DNA of 9,914 nt from Parvularcula sp964484475 (GTDB lineage: Bacteria > Pseudomonadota > Alphaproteobacteria > Caulobacterales > Parvularculaceae): NCBI GenBank assembly GCA_964484475.1, contig CAZAFU010000106.1:1-9914 (forward strand), read 5' to 3'. This document shows, in pieces, positions 6,151 through 9,914 of this stretch. A program made the translations under genes and the position numbers. How positions within the stretch are numbered: the first letter of the stretch is position 1; each line of letters starts with the position of its first letter. The notes beneath the pieces were generated by a model. The model searched no databases, was not told the origin of the DNA, and worked only from the letters and a program-made list of their open reading frames with translations.

Positions 6151-7937
6151 GCCGTCCGGCCCGTTCCAGCCTCCGGAGCGCCCGATCCGAGGACCGTGAG
6201 AATGGCCTCGCGGAGGACATCCGCCTTGACGGGCTTTGCAACGTAGGCGTCCATTCCCGCCGCCAGGGCTTCCTCACGTTCCTCCTCGAAGCTGTCCGCA
6301 CTCACCCCGATGATCGGGATGGAGCGATAGGGGGCGTCGGTGCGGCGGATCCTGATGGCGACGTCGAGGCCGCTCATCCCGGGCATGTGCTTGTCGAGGA
6401 GAAGAAGATCGAAGGGCGCGGTCTCGAGCGCTTCGAGGGTCGAGGGGCCGTCTTCTGCCAGGACCATCTGCATGCCCCACAGACGCAGGAACTCGCGCAT
6501 CACCATCTGGTTGACCTGGTTGTCCTCGGCCACCAGCACCCGCAGTCCCGCAAGGGATGTTTCTTCCGTGAAGGCCTTCCGCGCCGCCACCGTGGGGAGG
6601 GGTGGCCGGGTTTCGTGGTAGGGCAGCCGGAGGGTGAGGACGAAGGTGCTGCCTTCGCTGCCGGAGCTTTCGAGGGCGATGCTGCCTTCCATGAGTTCCG
6701 CGAGGCGGCGGCAGATCGGAAGCCCGAGCCCGGTTCCGCCGAAACTCCGGGTCGTTCCATGCTCGCCCTGTTCGAAGGGTTCGAAGATCAGGTGGCGTTT
6801 GGCCTCGGGAATACCCCTGCCGCTGTCCCTGACCCTGAAGGTGAGGGCGGCGTCGGTCTCGTACCGGCGGCAGAGCACGGAAAGGCGGACCGTGCCGTTT
6901 TCGGTGAACTTCACCGCGTTCGACATCAGGTTCATGAGGATCTGCCCGATCCGCTGCTCGTCACCGAAGCACGATGGGGGAAGGTTTTCGGGCAGGTCGA
7001 CAAGGATCGACGTGTCCTTGCTCTCGGCCGGCTCGCGCCAGGTGTCGGCGACATGCCTGACCAGCTCCGCAGGGGAGAACCCGTTCGGCTCGATGGTCAA
7101 CTTGCCGGCGTCGATCTTGGAGAGGTCGAGAAGGTCGTTGATGATGACCAGGAGGCTCTTGCCCGAGCGCGAGATCGTCGAGGCGAGTTCCCGCTCTTCC
7201 TGCCCGAGCTCCCTTGCGGAGAGGGCGTCGGCAAGCCCGATGACGCCGTTGAGGGGTGTCCTTAGCTCATGGCTCATCGTGGCGAGGAACTGCGATTTCG
7301 CGGCCTCGGCCCGGATCGCGCGGTCGATCGTTTCCTGTTGCCTGCGCAGCGAGCCGAACGTGGTTTGGCTGAAGCTCATGGCGAGCACGGTCGCAAGGAC
7401 GAGGGCGATTTCCGACTGGGCGAGCCGTTGCTGGATCTTGCTGGGGATCGGTGCGCCGGCCTCGAGAAACGGGCTGGCCGAGCTCCAAAAGAGGACGCCG
7501 AGAAAGCCTGCCGCGACAATGCTGTAGGCGAGGGCCGCCTTCCAGTTGTAGATGTAGCCGACGATCAGGGGGCCAATGCACAGGAAAGGCAGCAACGAGG
7601 TATCGATACCGCTGCCCGTTGGCTTGAGCGCCGTCGCGCCGATCGCGGTCAGGGAGAGCGCGGTATAGACGACGACGTAGAAGATGAAGTTCCGGGTCCG
7701 CTGGACGATGATGATCGTCGCGGCCACGATCAGGGACGCCACCACCGAGATCGTGTGATCGGTGCTCCACGGCCCGTAGGACCAGGTCAGCGTGACGAGG
7801 TTGACCGCCTGCAGGAAGAGGATCGTGAAACCCAGAACGAACATCCCGCGCATGCGAACCAGCGTGCCCGGATCGCTCTGCCGGTCGATGCCCAAGGCCT
7901 TCTCGGCCCTGTCATAGATGACCCCGAGTCTGCGCAA
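6147..7937 (-). CDS. Hybrid sensor histidine kinase with membrane sensor and C-terminal receiver
   Basis: This is a 596-residue inner-membrane kinase. About six hydrophobic segments (roughly residues 31-50, 62-79, 84-104, 113-130, 134-152 and 175-193) form an N-terminal sensor with little periplasmic sequence and no PAS or HAMP domain evident. A short linker leads to HisKA (FLATMSHELRTPLNG, phosphorylated His223), then HATPase_c with the N box NLMSNAVKF (337-345), G1 DSGRGIP (371-377), F box FEPFEQG and G2 GGTGLGLPI (400-408). The receiver (about 465-585) has acidic E471/D472, phosphoacceptor Asp515 in LLDKHMPGMSG, Ser546 and Lys568, so it looks functional. No HPt domain is attached, so phosphotransfer to a separate HPt or regulator is expected; none is encoded nearby. 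The start is TTG at 7937 with GAGG 4 nt upstream on the minus strand; an ATG at codon 29 or 32 is possible but would shorten the cytoplasmic N-terminus. The signal is unknown. Confidence 0.93.
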   Translation of the reverse strand: MRRLGVIYDRAEKALGIDRQSDPGTLVRMRGMFVLGFTILFLQAVNLVTLTWSYGPWSTDHTISVVASLIVAATIIIVQRTRNFIFYVVVYTALSLTAIGATALKPTGSGIDTSLLPFLCIGPLIVGYIYNWKAALAYSIVAAGFLGVLFWSSASPFLEAGAPIPSKIQQRLAQSEIALVLATVLAMSFSQTTFGSLRRQQETIDRAIRAEAAKSQFLATMSHELRTPLNGVIGLADALSARELGQEERELASTISRSGKSLLVIINDLLDLSKIDAGKLTIEPNGFSPAELVRHVADTWREPAESKDTSILVDLPENLPPSCFGDEQRIGQILMNLMSNAVKFTENGTVRLSVLCRRYETDAALTFRVRDSGRGIPEAKRHLIFEPFEQGEHGTTRSFGGTGLGLPICRRLAELMEGSIALESSGSEGSTFVLTLRLPYHETRPPLPTVAARKAFTEETSLAGLRVLVAEDNQVNQMVMREFLRLWGMQMVLAEDGPSTLEALETAPFDLLLLDKHMPGMSGLDVAIRIRRTDAPYRSIPIIGVSADSFEEEREEALAAGMDAYVAKPVKADVLREAILTVLGSGAPEAGTGRTA

Positions 7938-8053
7938 GTTTCCTCAAGCCCCTTCTGTCCCTCATGGCGTAGTAACGCGAAAACCTTGTCAGAACGTCTT
8001 CTCGAGCGTGAGCCAGTATCAGTTTGAAGCCGGGGTTTGTGCTCTTTTCATGA

Positions 8054-8110
8054 CAGGGCGCACCACCTAGTGTACCGCCACTTCGAGGGCGCGGGCCTGA
8101 CTGCGCCCTG
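8054..8110 (+). repeat. Competing inverted repeats in the leader of the peptide transporter gene
   Basis: CAGGGCGCA (8054-8062) is perfectly complementary to TGCGCCCTG (8102-8110) with a 39-nt loop. A second copy of the left arm, AGGGCGC (8086-8092), can pair with the same right arm GCGCCCT (8103-8109) with a 10-nt loop. The two pairings exclude each other. They lie in the 241-bp gap between the divergent kinase and transporter genes, 69 nt upstream of the transporter ATG. The repeats are certain; a regulatory role is inference. I saw no convincing sigma-70 promoter in the rest of this gap. Confidence 0.45.
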
Positions 8111-8178
8111 CCGCCGACAAGAAACGCAATCGCCCGGGGCAAGAGGGGCGGCGCGGAAAAAGGGAAAGTTTTCGACCC

Positions 8179-9783
8179 ATGTTCTATCTCGTGCTCGGGG
8201 GTGTTGCCCTCATCGGTGTCGCCATGGCGATGTACCAGATGCGTACCCACCCGAAGGGGCTCTACATCCTCTTCTTCGCCGAGATGTGGGAGCGCTTCTC
8301 CTATTACGGCATGCGGGCGCTGCTGGTCCTCTACCTGACCAAGCACTTTCTCTTTTCCGACACCGCCGCCTACGGGATCTACGGGGCCTACACGACGCTG
8401 GTCTATATCCTGCCGGTGATCGGCGGGGCACTGGCCGACCGCTATCTCGGCCAGCGCAGGGCGATCCTGATCGGTGCGGTGCTGCTCGTGGCGGGTCACG
8501 CGACCATGGCCATCGAGGGCGAGCCCGCCCTGCCGGGCGAGGATCCGGACGCGACGGTTCTGAACATCTTCTACCTGGCGCTCGCGCTGATCATCCTCGG
8601 GACGGGCTTTCTCAAGGCGAACATCTCGACCATCGTCGGCGAACTCTATTCCAAGACCGACCAGCGACGCGACTCGGCCTTCACGCTCTTCTATGTCGGC
8701 ATCAATCTCGGTGCCTTCGCCGGTGCGCTGATCGCCGGCTATCTGGGTGAAACCTTCGGCTGGAGCTGGGGCTTCGGTGCTGCCGGTGTCGGCATGCTCC
8801 TCGGCCTCGTGGTCTTCATCCTGGGCAAGCCCCTCCTGCAGGGGGCGGGGGAAGCGCCGAACCCCGAGCTCCTGAAGATGCCGGCCTTCATGGGGATGTC
8901 CCGGCAGGTGCTGATCTATATCGGCACCGCTATCACGACGGTCGTCGTCTGGTATCTCGTCAGGGACCAGGAGACCGTCGGCTACCTCCTTGCGGTCACC
9001 GGCCTCCTGACGGTCGGCTACATTCTCTACCGCTCCGTGTTCCAGCTTGAGCCCCATGCCCGGGACAGGATCATCCTCGCGCTGATCCTGATCTCGATGC
9101 AGGTCCTGTTCTGGGGCCTCTTCGAACAGGCCGGTTCGTCGCTGAACATCTACACCGACCGCGAGGTCGACCGGACGATCTTCGGCGCGGAGGTCGTGGC
9201 GTCGGTGTTCCAGTCCCTGAACGCCATGTACATCGTGATCCTGGGGCCGCTCTTCGCCACCTTCTGGGCATTCCTCGCAAGGCGCGGGAAGGATCCGTCC
9301 GCGCCGCAGAAATTCGGTCTCGGCATCATCCAGCTGGGGCTCGGGTTCCTCGTCCTGGTCTGGGGCGCGAACCTGTCCGGCGGACTGACACCGGTGGTCT
9401 TCATCTTCCTGATCTATCTTCTGCACACCACGGGCGAGCTCTGCCTGTCCCCGGTCGGTCTTTCGGCCATGACGAGGCTCTCCGTGCCCTCGATGGTGGG
9501 CCTGATCATGGGCACCTGGTTTCTCGCTTCGGGTGCGGGCAATTTCGTGGCATCGCTCATCGCCCAGGCGACGGCTGCGCCCGGTGCGGACGTTCTCGAT
9601 GTCTACTCGAATGTGGGCTGGGTGGCTGTCGGGGTCGGCGCGGGGCTGATCCTTCTGTCCCCACTCCTGAACAAGCTGATCCACGCGGACACGCTGAGCG
9701 ACGATCCGGACGCCACTGGCCTTCGCACCCGCACGATCGAGGTGGGTGGCCATATCGAAGACGGCCACCGGGTGAAGGGCTAG
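8179..9783 (+). CDS. POT/PTR2-family proton-coupled di-/tripeptide transporter
   Basis: This 534-residue major-facilitator protein would carry di- and tripeptides into the cell with protons. Family signatures are intact: ExxERFxYYG at residues 35-44 (E35, E38, R39, proton coupling), GGALADRYLG at 82-91, GTGFLKANIS with the conserved Lys146, the PTR2 signature FYVGINLGAF (171-180), and GELCLSPVGLS with Glu420 in the late helix that contacts the peptide C-terminus region. An internal RDQETVGYLL-containing central segment separates the two six-helix bundles. The N-terminus is unusual: a hydrophobic stretch (residues 1-18) precedes the normal family start near HPKGLY (24-29). The ATG at 8179 has AGGGA (8161-8165) at a long 13-nt spacing (10 nt counted from the end of AGGGAAAG), so a start at the ATG 8221-8223 or 8227-8229 or so would remove the extra segment. 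The TAG stop shares CTAG (9780-9783) with the convergent gene. Confidence 0.93.
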   Translation: MFYLVLGGVALIGVAMAMYQMRTHPKGLYILFFAEMWERFSYYGMRALLVLYLTKHFLFSDTAAYGIYGAYTTLVYILPVIGGALADRYLGQRRAILIGAVLLVAGHATMAIEGEPALPGEDPDATVLNIFYLALALIILGTGFLKANISTIVGELYSKTDQRRDSAFTLFYVGINLGAFAGALIAGYLGETFGWSWGFGAAGVGMLLGLVVFILGKPLLQGAGEAPNPELLKMPAFMGMSRQVLIYIGTAITTVVVWYLVRDQETVGYLLAVTGLLTVGYILYRSVFQLEPHARDRIILALILISMQVLFWGLFEQAGSSLNIYTDREVDRTIFGAEVVASVFQSLNAMYIVILGPLFATFWAFLARRGKDPSAPQKFGLGIIQLGLGFLVLVWGANLSGGLTPVVFIFLIYLLHTTGELCLSPVGLSAMTRLSVPSMVGLIMGTWFLASGAGNFVASLIAQATAAPGADVLDVYSNVGWVAVGVGAGLILLSPLLNKLIHADTLSDDPDATGLRTRTIEVGGHIEDGHRVKG

Positions 9784-9914
9784 GCCCTGAGCGCCTCCAC
9801 CGCCTCCCCGGCCAGGGCCGGGGTGGCGGCCACCACCACGTCGATGGGGCCGTCCTTCGCCCGGACGGCCTCTCCGCTCCAGCTTGTGACGGTGCCTCCG
9901 GCCGCGGCGATCAC
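9780..9914 (-). CDS. Probable inositol-monophosphatase-family protein, C-terminal part
   Basis: A frame open from the right edge ends at TAG (9782-9780), giving 44 residues. It begins VIAAAGGTVTSWSGEAV and ends VVVAATPALAGEAVEAL. An (E)AGGxxTxxxG turn followed by a beta strand and an ATPALxxEAL helix is the usual C-terminus of the FIG/IMPase superfamily (inositol-1-phosphatase, HisN-type histidinol-phosphatase, CysQ-type 3'(2'),5'-bisphosphate nucleotidase). The catalytic metal-binding motifs lie outside the window, so the subfamily cannot be decided. The Glu usual before AGG is Ala here, and TD is TS. The stop overlaps that of the peptide transporter. Confidence 0.6.
   Translation of the reverse strand: MIAAAGGTVTSWSGEAVRAKDGPIDVVVAATPALAGEAVEALRA

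Noticed and set aside
5931..7265. Plus-strand open frame crossing the end of exoD and the kinase gene
   Set aside because: It covers the antisense of the kinase catalytic and receiver domains and has compositional bias without motifs.
7986..8022. TTGTCA and TATCAG as promoter boxes for the peptide transporter
   Set aside because: The spacing of about 25 nt is too long for sigma-70, and no better -10 was found at 16-18 nt.
7912..9768. Very long minus-strand open frame opposite the peptide transporter
   Set aside because: It is low-complexity, rich in Arg/Asp/Glu/His, with no recognisable domain. It mirrors the strong codon bias of the transporter, which has clear family motifs.

Overview
The window looks like ordinary chromosome from a high-GC alphaproteobacterium, most plausibly a sphingomonad-like lineage. 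The support is strong G/C third-position bias, a near-perfect EcfG (general stress response sigma factor) promoter, an entericidin-type lipoprotein, an ExoD protein, and a phosphotransferase/nitroreductase/strictosidine-synthase-like gene string. The genus is inference; no rRNA or other taxonomic marker is present. No tRNA, CRISPR, insertion sequence or prophage signal was found.

Layout. Bases 1-3743 hold a tightly packed plus-strand run: the 3' end of an APH/ACAD10-type phosphotransferase, a nitroreductase (5-nt gap), a strictosidine-synthase/SMP-30-like beta-propeller (ATGA overlap) broken by an in-frame TGA, a dusA tRNA-dihydrouridine synthase (3-nt gap), and a TauE/SafE permease (TTGA overlap). 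A 75-bp gap with a candidate promoter precedes lpdA (3819-5228). Next come a 42-aa entericidin-like lipoprotein under the EcfG-type promoter and an exoD gene (5530-6150). On the minus strand lies a hybrid sensor histidine kinase (6147-7937). A 241-bp divergent intergenic region separates it from a plus-strand POT-family peptide transporter (8179-9783). The right edge holds the 3' end of a minus-strand gene, probably of the inositol-monophosphatase family.

How the genes fit together. The left block is probably co-transcribed, but its members share no obvious pathway. lpdA supplies the E3 subunit of 2-oxoacid dehydrogenase complexes and stands apart from any E1/E2 gene here. The lipoprotein, ExoD and sensor kinase fit cell-envelope and stress functions. 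The kinase is an orphan, with its own receiver domain but no adjacent regulator gene.

The most notable points are the single nonsense codon in an otherwise intact propeller gene, the stress promoter in front of the lipoprotein, two convergent gene pairs that each end in a shared CTAG, and mutually exclusive hairpins upstream of the transporter. I see no clearly new biological system here.
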